Of a DNA stretch of 64,000 nt, positions 26,316 to 35,256 are shown in pieces. The DNA is from Pseudomonas chlororaphis (lineage in GTDB: Bacteria; Pseudomonadota; Gammaproteobacteria; Pseudomonadales; Pseudomonadaceae): contig NZ_MOAL01000009.1 of assembly GCF_003731765.1 (NCBI RefSeq), positions 124,001 to 188,000 of the forward strand. Reading direction: 5' to 3'. Position 1 is the first letter of the stretch; each line of letters opens with the position of its first letter. Made by a program: the position numbers and the translations under genes. The notes beneath the pieces are model-generated. The model saw nothing but the letters and a program-made list of their open reading frames with translations, did not search any database and was not told the DNA's origin.

Positions 26316-27823
26316 TGGCGCATAACGAAGCAGTAGACGTTGTATTGGTTGGGGCCGGCATCATGAGTGCCACCCTCGCTGTACTGCTCAAAGAGCTCGA
26401 CCCCAGCATCAAGCTGGAAGTCGTTGAGCTGATGGATTCGGGTGCCGCGGAGAGTTCCAACCCGTGGAACAACGCCGGTACCGGCCACGCTGGCCTCTGT
26501 GAGCTGAACTACACACCACAGGCCGCCGATGGCAGTGTCGACATCAAGAAAGCCGTGCACATCAACACCCAGTTCGAGGTGTCGAAGCAGTTCTGGTCGT
26601 ACCTGACCAAGCAAGGCACCTTCGGTTCGTCCAAGTCCTTTATCAGCCCGGTGCCGCACCTGAGTTTCGTCCAGGGCGACAAAGGCGTTTCCTTCCTCAA
26701 GAAGCGTTTTGACGTGCTGAGCCAGCACCATGCCTTTGCGGACATGGAATACACCGAAGACAAAGCCAAGATGGCCGAGTGGATGCCCCTCATGATGCCG
26801 GGCCGTCCGGCGGATGAAACCATCGCCGCCACCCGCGTCTTGAACGGCACCGACGTCAACTTCGGCGCCCTGACCAACCAGTTGCTCAAGCACCTGACCA
26901 GCGCCCCCGATGCACAGGTCAAGTACTGCAAGCGCGTGACCGGCCTCAAGCGCAATGCCAACGGCTGGACCGTGAGCATCAAGGACGTCAACAACGGCGC
27001 CAGCCGCGACGTCGACGCCAAGTTCGTATTCCTCGGCGCCGGTGGTGCGGCCCTGCCGCTGCTGCAAGCCTCGGGCATCGAAGAGAGCAAAGGTTTTGGC
27101 GGCTTCCCGGTCAGTGGCCAGTGGCTGCGTTGCGACAACCCGGAAGTGGTCAAGCACCACCAGGCCAAGGTCTACAGCCAGGCTGCCGTGGGTTCGCCAC
27201 CGATGTCGGTGCCGCACCTGGACACCCGTGTGGTCGATGGCAAGAAATCCCTGCTGTTCGGGCCTTACGCAGGCTTCACCACCAAGTTCCTCAAGCACGG
27301 TTCGTTCCTCGACCTGCCGCTGTCGGTTCGCGCCGGCAACATCGGGCCGATGCTGGCCGTGGCCCGGGACAACATGGACCTGACCAAGTACCTGGTCAGC
27401 GAAGTCATGCAATCCATGGAGCAGCGCCTGGAATCCCTGCGCCGCTTCTACCCGGAGGCGAAAGCCGAAGACTGGCGCCTGGAAGTGGCCGGCCAGCGGG
27501 TGCAGATCATCAAGAAAGACCCGAAGAAAGGCGGTGTGCTGCAGTTCGGCACCGAGCTGGTGGCGGCCAAGGACGGCTCTCTGGCCGCCCTGCTCGGCGC
27601 GTCCCCGGGCGCTTCGGTGACCGTGTCGATCATGCTGGAACTGATCGAACGCTGCTTCCCAGCCAAGGCCAGTGGCGAGTGGGCGGCCAAGCTCAAGGAA
27701 ATCTTCCCGGCTCGGGAAAAGGTCCTGGAAACCGACGCCGAGCTGTACCGCAAGGTCAACAGCGAGAACAACGTCAGCCTGGAGTTGGTCGAGGCCAACC
27801 AGGAAAGCGAAAGCTTCGCGTAA
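26315..27823 (+). CDS. mqo: Malate:quinone oxidoreductase
   Basis: A 502-residue FAD-dependent membrane-associated enzyme that oxidises malate to oxaloacetate and passes electrons to quinone, the main malate-oxidising route of the TCA cycle in pseudomonads. The FAD motif GAGIMSATLAVLL lies at residues 13-25, with the family markers SSNPWNNAGTGHAGLCELNYTP and the C-terminal GASPGASVTVSIMLELI. Length matches the family. GGAG lies 9 bases before the ATG. A long unexplained leader precedes it. Confidence 0.95.
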   Translation: MAHNEAVDVVLVGAGIMSATLAVLLKELDPSIKLEVVELMDSGAAESSNPWNNAGTGHAGLCELNYTPQAADGSVDIKKAVHINTQFEVSKQFWSYLTKQGTFGSSKSFISPVPHLSFVQGDKGVSFLKKRFDVLSQHHAFADMEYTEDKAKMAEWMPLMMPGRPADETIAATRVLNGTDVNFGALTNQLLKHLTSAPDAQVKYCKRVTGLKRNANGWTVSIKDVNNGASRDVDAKFVFLGAGGAALPLLQASGIEESKGFGGFPVSGQWLRCDNPEVVKHHQAKVYSQAAVGSPPMSVPHLDTRVVDGKKSLLFGPYAGFTTKFLKHGSFLDLPLSVRAGNIGPMLAVARDNMDLTKYLVSEVMQSMEQRLESLRRFYPEAKAEDWRLEVAGQRVQIIKKDPKKGGVLQFGTELVAAKDGSLAALLGASPGASVTVSIMLELIERCFPAKASGEWAAKLKEIFPAREKVLETDAELYRKVNSENNVSLELVEANQESESFA

Positions 27824-27835
27824 TCGGCGCCCCAT

Positions 27836-27877
27836 AAAAAACGCCCCGTCCTGCTGCAGGACGGGGCGTTTTTTTTA
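27836..27877 (+). terminator. Intrinsic terminator of mqo
   Basis: Nearly perfect hairpin ACGCCCCGTCCTG / CAGGACGGGGCGT, A run before and eight T after, 13 bases past the mqo stop. Confidence 0.95.
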
Positions 27878-27947
27878 TGGGCTTCTTATAGGGACACAAG
27901 GCCGGCGAACAACGATGAAGGGGGCCGCTAGCAACACTGCGCGCCCC

Positions 27948-27970
27948 TTCGCGGGCAAGCCCGCGCCTAC
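27948..27970 (-). repeat. REP-like element (reverse orientation)
   Basis: TTCGCGGGCAAGCCCGCGCCTAC, a reverse-orientation REP unit, with a partial partner GGCCGGCGAAC at 27900-27910. It lies between mqo and the convergent PA4642-like gene. Confidence 0.7.
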
Positions 27971-27981
27971 AGGAGCACCGA

Positions 27982-28269
27982 TCAGCCGCGGGCCTTCTCG
28001 ATCAGCTCGATGTACTCGGCTGCGTTGCGCTGGTCCTGGATCAGGTCAACGAAGGTCTTGCCTTGCTCGTCCTTGCCGTCCAGGTCGTGACCGGCTTCGA
28101 CAAAGAACACCAAAAAACGCTCAAAATCATCGATACGCAGGCCACGGTAGGCCTTGATCAGTTTGTGCAGGGACGGCGAAGTCGCGTCGACCGGTTCGAA
28201 ATCGAGGAACAACTTGATCTGCCCATCGCCGATCTCGTCACCAATCAGTTGTTTCTTATCTTTACGCAT
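27982..28269 (-). CDS. PA4642 family protein
   Basis: A 95-residue charged soluble protein (MRKDKKQLIGDEIGDGQIKLFLDFEPVDATSPSLHKL..) matching, from memory, the PA4642 family found next to mqoB in P. aeruginosa. GGAG precedes the ATG. No function is known. Neighbouring order mqo - PA4642-like - periplasmic protein - cupin - hpt is conserved. Confidence 0.82.
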   Translation of the reverse strand: MRKDKKQLIGDEIGDGQIKLFLDFEPVDATSPSLHKLIKAYRGLRIDDFERFLVFFVEAGHDLDGKDEQGKTFVDLIQDQRNAAEYIELIEKARG

Positions 28270-28332
28270 TGCCGACTCCAGCTCGCAGACATTTCACGGG
28301 GCGGGCAGTTTACCCCCAGGCAGCACCGGGCC

Positions 28333-28818
28333 TCAACGCGAGCGTACGGCGCCGGTGTGCAAGTCGGCCCAGACATGGCCATTGGCGTAGCTGAGGAACT
28401 GGCAATACACCGTGTCGTTGCGCAGCAAGTCCATCACCACCCGGTACTGGGACAGCGGGTAGTACAGGGTCAGGGTCTTGCTCTTAGGGTCGAAAATCGG
28501 CTTTTTCAGGCTTTTGCTTTCGCCGTCGAAGTTCACCAACACCTGGCTGATGCTCGCCCCCTTGTTCAACGGCTTGCCTTTGAGGCGCACCAGCAAGGGC
28601 GAAGTCACTGGAATGGGTTGCTGGTTGGACTGACGCTGGCTGCCGATCACCACCGAGTACTCGGTGACTTGCAGCAGTTGCTGCTGCTCCGGCGCGGAGT
28701 CACGCAAGGTCAGGTCATCGGGGGGCAGGAACTGCGCATGCATCGGCGCCGGGGCTGCCGCCAGTGGAAGGCTCAGGGTCAAAAGAAGGGCCGCGCTACT
28801 GCGAATCAACAGGCTCAT
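28333..28818 (-). CDS. Predicted periplasmic protein (DUF2057/YccT-like)
   Basis: A 161-residue protein with a signal peptide (MSLLIRSSAALLLTLSLPLA, cleavage after AAA). The mature part includes SISQVLVNFDGESKSLKKPIFDPKSKTLTLYYPLS. The pattern resembles YccT-like DUF2057 proteins; the assignment is tentative. The start at 28818 has GGAG 6 bases upstream, and the longer frame is not protein-like. Confidence 0.72.
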   Translation of the reverse strand: MSLLIRSSAALLLTLSLPLAAAPAPMHAQFLPPDDLTLRDSAPEQQQLLQVTEYSVVIGSQRQSNQQPIPVTSPLLVRLKGKPLNKGASISQVLVNFDGESKSLKKPIFDPKSKTLTLYYPLSQYRVVMDLLRNDTVYCQFLSYANGHVWADLHTGAVRSR

Positions 28819-28959
28819 GACAGGCTCCAGGCAAGGGCCGATCACTCTAGCACGGCTTCTGATCAGCCTTGCATGCAGCGGTGGAGCCTGTAGGCCATGC
28901 AAACAACCCCGGAGATGGGCAGGTGCCTGCGAACGGCAGAAACGCTGCACGCCGCAGGA

Positions 28960-29433
28960 TCAGTCGAACTGGGCACGCATCCAGGCGTGATACTCGGCCA
29001 CTGCCGGCTCGCCCTCGCGAGGAGCCCAGGCAGCCAGCTCACCCTCGCCCACCGGACGATAGGGGCCGGCCTTGCACTCGAACATCAGGCTGTCAGCCTC
29101 CAGCACCACCAGGCCGTGGAACACCCCGGCCGGCAGATCGACACCGACACACTCACCACCGGCCTGCAGCACCCGCTTGGCCAGGACATGGCCCGCCTCG
29201 TCAAACACCAGCAAGCCCAATCGCCCCTTGAGCACCAGCAGGGTTTCCGCTTTGTCAGCACTCAGGTGGCGGTGTGGCGGTATATAGGTGGCCGGTTGCA
29301 GGCCGACCGCCATGCGATGGCACGGCTCATCCATCTGGTGGAAATTGTGGTGCTGCCGGCCACGGGGGTTGGCCGCGGCCTTCTCGGCCAACTCGGCAAA
29401 CAGCGATTGGTCGAGAAAGCTCGGCTGACTCAT
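28960..29433 (-). CDS. WbuC family cupin metalloprotein
   Basis: A 157-residue cupin. Metal-binding histidines are visible in YIPPHRHLSADKAET (about residues 49-63) and LPAGVFHGLVVLE (about 100-112). WbuC-type proteins are found near O-antigen genes and elsewhere; the substrate is unknown. The gene starts 3 bases after the hpt stop, so the two are co-transcribed. Confidence 0.85.
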   Translation of the reverse strand: MSQPSFLDQSLFAELAEKAAANPRGRQHHNFHQMDEPCHRMAVGLQPATYIPPHRHLSADKAETLLVLKGRLGLLVFDEAGHVLAKRVLQAGGECVGVDLPAGVFHGLVVLEADSLMFECKAGPYRPVGEGELAAWAPREGEPAVAEYHAWMRAQFD

Positions 29434-29436
29434 GGC

Positions 29437-29994
29437 TTACATGCCTTTGACGGCGAAGATGCCAGCCGCGTTGCGCCAGTAACCTTTGTAGTCCATGCCA
29501 TAGCCGAAGATGTAGCGGTCAACGCACGGCAGGCCAACGTAATCGGCCTTCAGGTCAGGACGAGCCTTGCGGTCGTGGTCCTTGTCGATCAGCACTGCGG
29601 TGTGCACCGCGCGAGCGCCGGCGTGTTTGCAGAAGTCGATGATCGCGCCCAGGGTGTGACCTTCGTCGAGGATGTCGTCGATGATCAGCACGTCACGGTC
29701 AATAAAGGAGACTTCCGGCTTGGACTTCCAGAACAGCTCGCCGCCGCTGGTTTCATTGCGATAACGGGTGGCGTGCAAATAGGAGGCTTCCAGCGGGAAC
29801 TGCAAGTGGGTGAGCAGCTTGCCGGCGAAAATCAGGCCGCCGTTCATCACACAAAACACCACCGGATTGCGCTCAGCCAGTTCTTCATTGATGTGTGCAC
29901 CGACCCGGGCGATGGCCGCCTCGACTTCAGCTTCGGTGTACAGGCAGTCAGCCTCTCGCATGATTTGACGGATATGCTCGAGATCAGCGGACAT
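29437..29994 (-). CDS. hpt: Hypoxanthine(-guanine) phosphoribosyltransferase
   Basis: A 185-residue type I phosphoribosyltransferase. The PRPP-binding motif VLIIDDILDEGHTLG lies near residue 98, and ..VPVFCVMNGGLIFAGKL-like and FGYGMDY segments are typical of the hypoxanthine/guanine enzymes in purine salvage. The ATG at 29994 (GGAG upstream) is used rather than the longer frame. It is divergent from upp, so purine and pyrimidine salvage genes share an intergenic region. Confidence 0.9.
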   Translation of the reverse strand: MSADLEHIRQIMREADCLYTEAEVEAAIARVGAHINEELAERNPVVFCVMNGGLIFAGKLLTHLQFPLEASYLHATRYRNETSGGELFWKSKPEVSFIDRDVLIIDDILDEGHTLGAIIDFCKHAGARAVHTAVLIDKDHDRKARPDLKADYVGLPCVDRYIFGYGMDYKGYWRNAAGIFAVKGM

Positions 29995-30106
29995 GGCGCT
30001 CTCCAAGGGGGTGGCAGTTTCGGAAAAGCGGGCAAAGGTACGCATCCCGCCGGGTCAGATCAAGCCTTTCTGGACTAACGTACTTCATGTCTATAGGACA
30101 ACAACC

Positions 30107-30136
30107 CCGGATAGATTAATCTAGGCCGGTTTTTTT
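30107..30136 (+). promoter_or_regulatory. Terminator-like hairpin in the upp leader (candidate attenuator)
   Basis: CCGG (30107-30110), inner stem TAGA/TCTA with loop TTAA, then GCCGG (30125-30129), followed directly by seven T. It lies on the plus strand 23 bases before the upp ATG. No plus-strand gene lies upstream for at least 2 kb, so a terminator here makes sense mainly as a premature stop for upp transcription. Confidence 0.5.
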
Positions 30137-30159
30137 GCCCGCCGCCGGAGCTTTTCCCT

Positions 30160-30798
30160 ATGCCCATCCGCGAGATCCGCCACCCGCTGATCCGACACAA
30201 ACTTGGCCTTATGCGCCGCGCCGACATCAGCACGAAGAATTTCCGCGAGCTCGCTCAGGAAGTCGGAGCCCTGCTGACGTACGAAGCCACCAAAGACCTG
30301 CCCCTGGAAAGCTACGAAATTCCTGGCTGGTGCGGCCCGGTCCAGGTGGAAAAAATCGCCGGCAAGAAGATCACCGTGGTCCCGATCCTGCGTGCCGGCA
30401 TCGGCATGCTTGAAGGCGTATTGAGCCTGATCCCAGGGGCCAAGGTCAGCGCCGTCGGCGTGGCCCGCAACGAGGAAACACTCGAAGCCCACACCTACCT
30501 GGAAAAGCTGGTGCCGGAAATTGACGAGCGCCTGGCGATGATCATCGACCCGATGCTGGCCACCGGCGGCTCCATGGTCGCGACCATCGACCTGCTGAAA
30601 AAAGCCGGCTGCCGAGACATCCGCGCCATGGTCCTGGTGGCCGCGCCGGAAGGCATCGCCGTGGTCGAAAAGGCCCACCCCGACGTGATCATCTACACCG
30701 CGTCCATCGATGAAAAACTCAATGAACACGGCTACATCATCCCGGGCCTGGGCGATGCCGGCGACAAGATCTTCGGTACCAAGCAGAAGGACGCCTGA
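30160..30798 (+). CDS. upp: Uracil phosphoribosyltransferase
   Basis: A 212-residue enzyme converting uracil and PRPP to UMP in pyrimidine salvage. The PRPP loop IIDPMLATGGSMVATI lies near residue 128, and the uracil-binding C-terminal GLGDAGDKIFGTK is present. Family length. It is followed after 2 bases by uraA, forming an uptake-salvage operon. A terminator-like hairpin sits just upstream. Confidence 0.95.
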   Translation: MPIREIRHPLIRHKLGLMRRADISTKNFRELAQEVGALLTYEATKDLPLESYEIPGWCGPVQVEKIAGKKITVVPILRAGIGMLEGVLSLIPGAKVSAVGVARNEETLEAHTYLEKLVPEIDERLAMIIDPMLATGGSMVATIDLLKKAGCRDIRAMVLVAAPEGIAVVEKAHPDVIIYTASIDEKLNEHGYIIPGLGDAGDKIFGTKQKDA

Positions 30799-30800
30799 CC

Positions 30801-32075
30801 ATGCAGGATGAGTTCAACGATCCGCTCTGGCGCCAGGTGCTGTCTGGCGCGCAGATGCTCTTCGTGGCCTTTGGCGCGTTGGTGTTGATGCCGCTGATTA
30901 CCGGTCTTGACCCCAACGTGGCGCTGTTCACGGCGGGTCTCGGGACTCTGTTGTTCCAGGTTGTCACCGGGCGCCAAGTGCCGGTGTTCCTGGCGTCGAG
31001 CTTTGCCTTCATCACCCCGATCATTCTCGCCAAGGGCCAGTTCGGCCTCGCCGCGACCATGGGCGGCGTGATGGCGGCCGGTTTCGTCTACACCTTTCTC
31101 GGCCTCGCGGTGAAGATCAAGGGCACCGGTTTTATCGACCGCCTGCTACCACCCGTGGTCATCGGCCCGGTGATCATTTCCATTGGCCTGGCCATGGCAC
31201 CGATCGCCGCCAACATGGCGATGGGCAAGGCCGGTGATGGCAGCGAGCTGATTCATTACCAGACGGCAATGATGATCTCGATGCCAGCGCTGCTGACCAC
31301 CCTGATCGTTGCAGTGTTCGGCAAGGGCATCTTCCGCCTGGTGCCGATCATCTCCGGGGTCTTGGTGGGCTTTGCCATGTCCTTCTACTTTGGCGTGGTC
31401 GACACCGCGAAGATTGCGGCGGCACCGTGGCTGGCCCTGCCCCACTTCACCGCACCGGAGTTCAACTGGCAGGCGATCCTGTTCATCGTGCCCGTGGCCC
31501 TGGCTCCGGCCATCGAACACATCGGCGGCGTGATTGCCGTAGGCAGCGTGACCGGTCGCGACTACCTGAAGAAGCCTGGCCTGCATCGCACCCTGTTTGG
31601 TGACGGCATCGCCACCACCGCCGCCGGCCTGTTCGGTGGCCCACCCAACACCACCTACGCCGAAGTCACAGGCGCGGTGATGCTGACCAAGAACTACAAC
31701 CCGAAAATCATGACCTGGGCGGCGGTGTTCGCTATTACCCTGGCCTTTATCGGCAAGTTCGGTGCGCTGCTGCAAAGCATTCCAGTACCAGTGATGGGCG
31801 GGATTCTCTGCCTGTTGTTCGGCTCGATCGCCGCGGTGGGCATGAACACCCTGATCCGCCACAAGATCGACCTGGGAGAAGCACGCAACCTGGTGATTGT
31901 CTCAGTGACCCTGGTGTTCGGAATTGGCGGTGTGCTGGTAGGCACCGGCACCGGCCCGGATGACTTCGGCCTCAAGGGGATTGCGCTGTGCGCCGTGGTG
32001 GCGATCGCGCTGAACCTGATCCTGCCGGGCAATGATGGCTGGAAGAACAAAAAAGCCGACGAGCCGCTGATTTAA
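30801..32075 (+). CDS. uraA: Uracil permease (uracil-xanthine permease family)
   Basis: A 424-residue inner-membrane NAT/NCS2 transporter with about 14 hydrophobic segments. The conserved APAIEHIGGVIAVGSVTG (near residue 236) and GGPPNTTYAEVTGAVMLTKNY (near 280) are typical of UraA, where the glutamates bind uracil and protons. It overlaps functionally with upp and starts 2 bases after its stop. Confidence 0.94.
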   Translation: MQDEFNDPLWRQVLSGAQMLFVAFGALVLMPLITGLDPNVALFTAGLGTLLFQVVTGRQVPVFLASSFAFITPIILAKGQFGLAATMGGVMAAGFVYTFLGLAVKIKGTGFIDRLLPPVVIGPVIISIGLAMAPIAANMAMGKAGDGSELIHYQTAMMISMPALLTTLIVAVFGKGIFRLVPIISGVLVGFAMSFYFGVVDTAKIAAAPWLALPHFTAPEFNWQAILFIVPVALAPAIEHIGGVIAVGSVTGRDYLKKPGLHRTLFGDGIATTAAGLFGGPPNTTYAEVTGAVMLTKNYNPKIMTWAAVFAITLAFIGKFGALLQSIPVPVMGGILCLLFGSIAAVGMNTLIRHKIDLGEARNLVIVSVTLVFGIGGVLVGTGTGPDDFGLKGIALCAVVAIALNLILPGNDGWKNKKADEPLI

Positions 32076-32085
32076 GCCAAACCTA

Positions 32086-32122
32086 TCGCCAGCAAGCCGG
32101 CGCCTAAGGGGCCCGGCTTGCT
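32086..32122. repeat. REP-like hairpin between uraA and hemH
   Basis: TCGCCAGCAAGCCGGCGCCTA is a reverse REP-like unit; AGCAAGCCGG (32091-32100) pairs with CCGGCTTGCT (32113-32122). It fills almost the whole 57-base gap between these convergent genes and may act as their terminator. Confidence 0.65.
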
Positions 32123-32132
32123 GACGATGCTC

Positions 32133-33158
32133 TTAAAGCGCCAACGGCGCCCGCTCACACAAGGTCGTCAACGCCTTGGCCCATTGCGGGTCATCATTCA
32201 GGCACGGCACCAGCACCAACTCTTCGCCCCCGGCTTCGCGGAACTGTTCACGCCCGCGATCACCAATCTCTTCCAGGGTCTCGATGCAGTCCGCGACAAA
32301 CGCCGGGCACATCACCAGCAGCTTTTTCACCCCTTGCTTGGCCAACTCATCCAGACGCGCCTCGGTGTAGGGTTCGATCCATTTCGCCTTGCCCAAACGG
32401 GACTGGAACGACACCGACCACTGGCCTGGCGCCAAGCCCATGCGCTCGGCAAAGGCTGAGGCGGTGCGCATGCACTGGGCGCGATAACAGGTGGCCAACA
32501 CCGCCGGTGACGCATTCTTGCAGCAATCGGCATCTTTGAAGCAATGCTGGCCGGTGGGGTCGAGCTTGATCAGGTGACGCTCCGGCAAGCCGTGAAAGCT
32601 CAACAGCAGGTGATCATGCTCCTGGGCAAGATAAGGCCGGGCGCTGGCCACCAGGGCATCGATGTACTCGGGCTGATCGTAGAAGGGCTGCAGTATCGAG
32701 AACTGCACATCGAGACGTTTTTCCCGAACCACCCGCTTGGCTTCCTCGATCACCGTGGTCACGGTGCTGTCGGCAAACTGCGGATACAACGGCGCCAGGG
32801 TGATTTTTTTCTGCCCTTGAGCGGCCAGGCGCACCAGGGTCGATTCGATGGAAGGCTCGCCGTAACGCATCGCCAACTCCACCGGACCTTGCTGCCATTC
32901 CTGCTTCATCACCTGTTGCAGGCGACGGCTGAGCACCACCAGTGGCGAGCCCTCTTCCCACCAGATCGAGGCATAGGCGTGGGCCGACTGCTCAGGGCGC
33001 TTGATCAGGATCAGCGACACCAGCAGACGCCGCACCGGCCACGGCAAATCGATGACGTACGGGTCCATCAGGAACTGATTGAGGTAGCTGCGCACATGCG
33101 CCACCGAGGTGGAAGCCGGCGAACCCAGGTTGACCAGGAGCAACGCGTGATCGGTCAT
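32133..33158 (-). CDS. hemH: Ferrochelatase
   Basis: A 341-residue enzyme that inserts Fe2+ into protoporphyrin IX, the last haem step. The catalytic segment LLLSFHGLPERH with its active-site His lies near residue 188, and the Glu-containing C-terminal FVADCIETLEEIG is present. The ATG at 33158 follows AGGACG and matches homologous starts; the longer frame is the antisense of the next gene. It is 13 bases downstream of the TIGR01777 gene. Confidence 0.94.
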   Translation of the reverse strand: MTDHALLLVNLGSPASTSVAHVRSYLNQFLMDPYVIDLPWPVRRLLVSLILIKRPEQSAHAYASIWWEEGSPLVVLSRRLQQVMKQEWQQGPVELAMRYGEPSIESTLVRLAAQGQKKITLAPLYPQFADSTVTTVIEEAKRVVREKRLDVQFSILQPFYDQPEYIDALVASARPYLAQEHDHLLLSFHGLPERHLIKLDPTGQHCFKDADCCKNASPAVLATCYRAQCMRTASAFAERMGLAPGQWSVSFQSRLGKAKWIEPYTEARLDELAKQGVKKLLVMCPAFVADCIETLEEIGDRGREQFREAGGEELVLVPCLNDDPQWAKALTTLCERAPLAL

Positions 33159-33171
33159 GCAACGTCCTATT

Positions 33172-34074
33172 TCAGAGGCGGCTGGACAGGTCGTCCAGGG
33201 CCGCGGGCAAATCAGTGAACTGGAAAGTGAACCCGGCTGCTTGCAAGCGTGCGGGCAATGCCCGTTGTCCGCCGAGCAGCAACAGCGACAGCTCACCCAG
33301 GCCGATGCGCAAGGCAAACGCCGGCAACGGCAACAGGGCGGGCCGGTGCAACACACGGCCTAGCGCCTTGGCGAACTCGCGATTGCGCACCGGCTTCGGC
33401 GCGCACGCATTATAAGGACCACTGGCATCACTGCGATGCAGGAGAAAATCAATCAGGGCGATTTGGTCTTTGATGTGAATCCACGGCATCCACTGCCGAC
33501 CGCTACCAATGCGGCCGCCCAGGGCCAGTTTGAATGGCAGCAGCAGGCGCGACAAAAAGCCGCCTTCGGCCGACAGCACCAACCCGGTGCGCACCAACGC
33601 TACTCGCATGCCCAGGGCTTCAGCGCGTTGCGCGGTTTCCTCCCAGGCGATGCACAGCTGACTGGCGAAATCCTCATTCACCGGTGGCGAGTCTTCGGTC
33701 AGTTCGCGCTCGCCGCCATCGCCGTACCAGCCCACGGCCGATCCCGAGATCAATACGGCGGGCTTTTGTTCGCGGCTTTCCAGCCAGGCCAGCAGGGTTT
33801 CCGTGAGGGTGACACGACTGCTCCAGAGCAGCGCCTTGCGCTTGTGGGTCCATGGCCGATCACCAATTGGAGCTCCGGCCAGGTTGACCACGGCATCCAG
33901 AGGTTCCTGGCCCAACTCCTGCAACTGCTTGATCCCGCGGACCTGAGCACCGCATAACGAAGAGACAGTTTCGGGGTGACGGCTCCAGACGGTCAGCTGA
34001 TGCCCTTGAGAAAGCCAGTACCGGCAGAGCTCACGCCCAATCAAACCAGTACCGCCGGTCAGCAATATGTGCAT
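33172..34074 (-). CDS. TIGR01777 family oxidoreductase (YfcH-like epimerase)
   Basis: A 300-residue extended short-chain dehydrogenase. The N-terminal HILLTGGTGLIGRELCRYWL is the nucleotide site; LISGSAVGWYGDGG and the C-terminal DUF1731 region (LGELSLLLLGGQRALPARLQAAGF) are typical of TIGR01777. Reaction unknown. GAGGAAG precedes the ATG. It is upstream of and operonic with hemH, and divergent from the renalase-like gene, so its promoter region abuts the operator at 34199. Confidence 0.9.
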   Translation of the reverse strand: MHILLTGGTGLIGRELCRYWLSQGHQLTVWSRHPETVSSLCGAQVRGIKQLQELGQEPLDAVVNLAGAPIGDRPWTHKRKALLWSSRVTLTETLLAWLESREQKPAVLISGSAVGWYGDGGERELTEDSPPVNEDFASQLCIAWEETAQRAEALGMRVALVRTGLVLSAEGGFLSRLLLPFKLALGGRIGSGRQWMPWIHIKDQIALIDFLLHRSDASGPYNACAPKPVRNREFAKALGRVLHRPALLPLPAFALRIGLGELSLLLLGGQRALPARLQAAGFTFQFTDLPAALDDLSSRL

Positions 34075-34198
34075 GAGTTCTTCCTCGCGTGGCGTTTAAC
34101 CTGAATCACTAGTCTATTTTTATAGGCAGGGATCTTTTCAATCGGGCAGGCTCTCTTTTAACAATAGACAACCTGAACCTCCGACAACCGCCAAAAGC

Positions 34199-34222
34199 TA
34201 TACCAAAAAACAATATTGTACA
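34199..34222 (+). promoter_or_regulatory. LitR/PplR-type operator ahead of the renalase-like gene
   Basis: TATACC (34199-34204), exactly 12 bases, then TGTACA (34217-34222): one mismatch from T(G/A)TACA-N12-TGTA(C/T)A. The right half overlaps a possible -35 (TTGTAC), 17 bases before TAGTCT. A further TGTACA lies at 34244-34249. Confidence 0.6.
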
Positions 34223-34269
34223 GGTTTTAGTGACGGCGTAGTCTGTACAGAAAGGTAAACGAGGCCCCT

Positions 34270-35256
34270 ATGACAGTACCCATCGCAATCATCGGTACCG
34301 GCATCGCCGGACTCTCAGCGGCCCAGGCGCTACGAGACACCGGGCACGTTGTACAACTCTTCGATAAAAGCCGCGGCAGTGGCGGGCGCATGTCGAGCAA
34401 GCGCAGTGATGCCGGTGCGCTGGACCTGGGGGCCCAATACTTCACCGCGCGTGATCGGCGCTTCGTCAATGAAGTGCAGCGCTGGCAAGCCAATGGCTGG
34501 GTCGCCGAATGGACGCCGCAACTCTACAACTCCCACGGTGGCCAACTCAGCCCCTCACCCGACGAGCAGACTCGCTGGGTGGGCAGCCCGCGCATGAGCG
34601 CCATTACCCGGGCCTTGCTTGGCGACGCCGAAGTGCATTTCGCCTGCCGTATTACCGAGGTGTTTCGCGGCGAACGGCACTGGCATTTGCAGGACGCCGA
34701 GGGCTTCACCCACGGTCCGTTCAGCCATGTGGTCATCGCCACGCCGGCGCCCCAGGCCACCGCGCTGCTGGCCGCCGCACCGAAGCTCGCCGGTGTCGCC
34801 GCCGGAGTGAAAATGGACCCGACCTGGGCCGTCGCCCTGGCGTTCGACAAGCCCCTTGAGACCGCCGTCGAAGGTTGTTTCGTGCAAGACAGCCCACTGG
34901 ACTGGCTGGCCCGCAACCGCAGCAAACCCGGGCGCGACAGCACGCTGGACACCTGGGTCCTGCACGCCACCAGCATCTGGAGCCGCCAGCACATCGACTT
35001 GCCCAAAGAGGCGGTGATCGAGCAATTGCACGGTGCCTTCGCCGAGTTGCTGCACAGCGCCATGCCCGCGCCGACCTTCAGCCTCGCCCACCGCTGGCTC
35101 TATGCCCGCCCTGCCACCAGCCATGAATGGGGCGCCCTGGCGGATGCCGACCTGGGGCTTTATGTCTGTGGCGACTGGTGCCTGTCCGGCCGCGTCGAAG
35201 GCGCCTGGCTGAGCGGCCAGGAAGCCGCGCGCCGACTCCACGAGAGCCTGCAGTGA
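34270..35256 (+). CDS. Renalase-like FAD-dependent oxidoreductase
   Basis: A 328-residue flavoprotein. The FAD-binding motif GTGIAGLSAAQAL is at residues 9-21, followed by DKSRGSGGRMSS, and the C-terminal YVCGDWCLSGRVEGAWLSGQEAA closes the FAD site. This is the layout of bacterial renalases, studied in Pseudomonas as oxidases of off-path dihydro-NAD(P) isomers. The exact substrate here is not proven. A LitR/PplR-type operator lies just upstream. Its stop overlaps the GTG of the next gene. Confidence 0.85.
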   Translation: MTVPIAIIGTGIAGLSAAQALRDTGHVVQLFDKSRGSGGRMSSKRSDAGALDLGAQYFTARDRRFVNEVQRWQANGWVAEWTPQLYNSHGGQLSPSPDEQTRWVGSPRMSAITRALLGDAEVHFACRITEVFRGERHWHLQDAEGFTHGPFSHVVIATPAPQATALLAAAPKLAGVAAGVKMDPTWAVALAFDKPLETAVEGCFVQDSPLDWLARNRSKPGRDSTLDTWVLHATSIWSRQHIDLPKEAVIEQLHGAFAELLHSAMPAPTFSLAHRWLYARPATSHEWGALADADLGLYVCGDWCLSGRVEGAWLSGQEAARRLHESLQ

